DNA of 22,906 bases, from NCBI GenBank assembly GCA_038209195.1, contig JBBQXY010000092.1, forward strand, positions 1-22,906, in the 5' to 3' direction. The stretch is from JBBQXY01 sp038209195 (GTDB lineage: Bacteria; Chloroflexota; Ktedonobacteria; Ktedonobacterales; Ktedonobacteraceae). The notes under the pieces are model-generated. The model did not search any database, was not told the DNA's origin, and worked only from the letters and a program-made list of their open reading frames with translations. Below, one piece after another: positions 22,683 through 22,906 of the stretch. A program made the translations under genes and the position numbers. Position 1 is the stretch's first letter. Each line of letters starts with the position of its first letter.

Positions 22683-22906
22683 GGGATGCAAGGGGCTGTC
22701 GCCCCTTGACTGGGTTCTAGGGCTGCGCCCTAGCTCTCCCTCCCTCCTCTGCTTAGTGGGGATACAAGGGGCCGCGCCCCTTGACTGGGTTCTAGGGCTG
22801 CGCCCTAGCTCTCCCTCTCTCCTCTGCTTAGTGGGGATCCAAGGGGCAGCGCCCCTTGACTGGGTTCTAGGGCTGCGCCCTAGAGCTCCATCTCTCCACG
22901 GCTGCG
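22683..22906. repeat. tandem array of about 76-bp hairpin units, running off the window
   Basis: Three consecutive units begin with GGGATGC (22683), GGGATAC (22759) and GGGATCC (22834), with periods of 76 and 75 bp; the third is cut by the window edge. Each unit holds two hairpins, AAGGGGC/GCCCCTT (22690-22707 in unit 1) and CTAGGGC-TGC-GCCCTAG (22717-22733), then a pyrimidine-rich stretch. Units differ by only a few bases, so the array is young or homogenised. There are no variable spacers, so it is not CRISPR. Confidence 0.8.

Noticed and set aside
22708..22735. tRNA T-arm-like GGGTTCTAG in the repeat units
   Set aside because: No acceptor stem, anticodon arm or CCA-compatible ends can be formed; the match is part of the hairpin repeat.
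22683..22906. CRISPR-like array
   Set aside because: The units are nearly identical over their whole length, with no variable spacers and no cas genes nearby.

Overview
The window looks like a piece of a large, moderately GC-rich chromosome of a Ktedonobacteria-type member of the Chloroflexota. This is inferred from protein flavour: a secreted beta-propeller made of W-x-VG / EHWNG-x-W repeats, an XRE-GAF protein, a DUF2236/MpaB-type oxygenase, and a glycosyltransferase/acyltransferase fusion. Abundant small inverted-repeat elements fit too. No rRNA, tRNA, CRISPR array or intact transposase was recognised.

Left part (1-3870): a secreted seven-repeat propeller protein and an endonuclease III gene, both on the minus strand, then about 1.8 kb rich in small repeats. 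That stretch holds a 222-bp inverted-repeat element, a long hairpin, and a HigB/HigA-like toxin-antitoxin module. The toxin is frameshifted at a run of seven T, and toxin and antitoxin are separated by a small fold-back element. Upstream of the toxin is a duplicated 27-bp promoter/operator. Next is a promoter-to-terminator stretch with no real ORF (a possible small RNA).

Middle (3870-11215): a low-specificity threonine aldolase, a Pro/Gln/Tyr-tailed membrane protein, and a MalK/UgpC-type ABC ATPase without a local permease, the last two converging on a 36-bp-stem hairpin. These are followed by an SDR plus DUF2236 oxygenase pair, a 52-residue single-span membrane protein, a DUF971 protein, and a membrane-anchored pentapeptide-repeat protein.

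Minus-strand cluster (11079-15874): an HD-domain phosphohydrolase, a membrane-anchored sulfite-oxidase-family molybdoenzyme, a GT2-PlsC fusion, and a SAM methyltransferase, with 4-nt and 17-nt overlaps between the last three. The fusion would glycosylate and acylate a lipid-like acceptor. The pairing resembles the glycosyltransferase/acyltransferase pairs (CruC/CruD, CrtQ/CrtO) that finish carotenoid glycosyl esters. This is the most interesting candidate pathway here. Upstream of it lies a decayed GAF-PAS histidine kinase.

Right part (17029-22906): a FabG-like SDR, a methyltransferase, a polytopic membrane protein translationally coupled to a 68-residue two-span protein, and then a perfect 66-bp palindrome. 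The end of the window is an XRE-GAF regulator plus glucanase-fold-like protein cassette, bracketed by copies of a GC-rich hairpin repeat. One copy is split by a 141-bp fold-back element with a likely 5-bp target duplication. At the right edge the repeat becomes a tandem array of about 76-bp units running out of the window.
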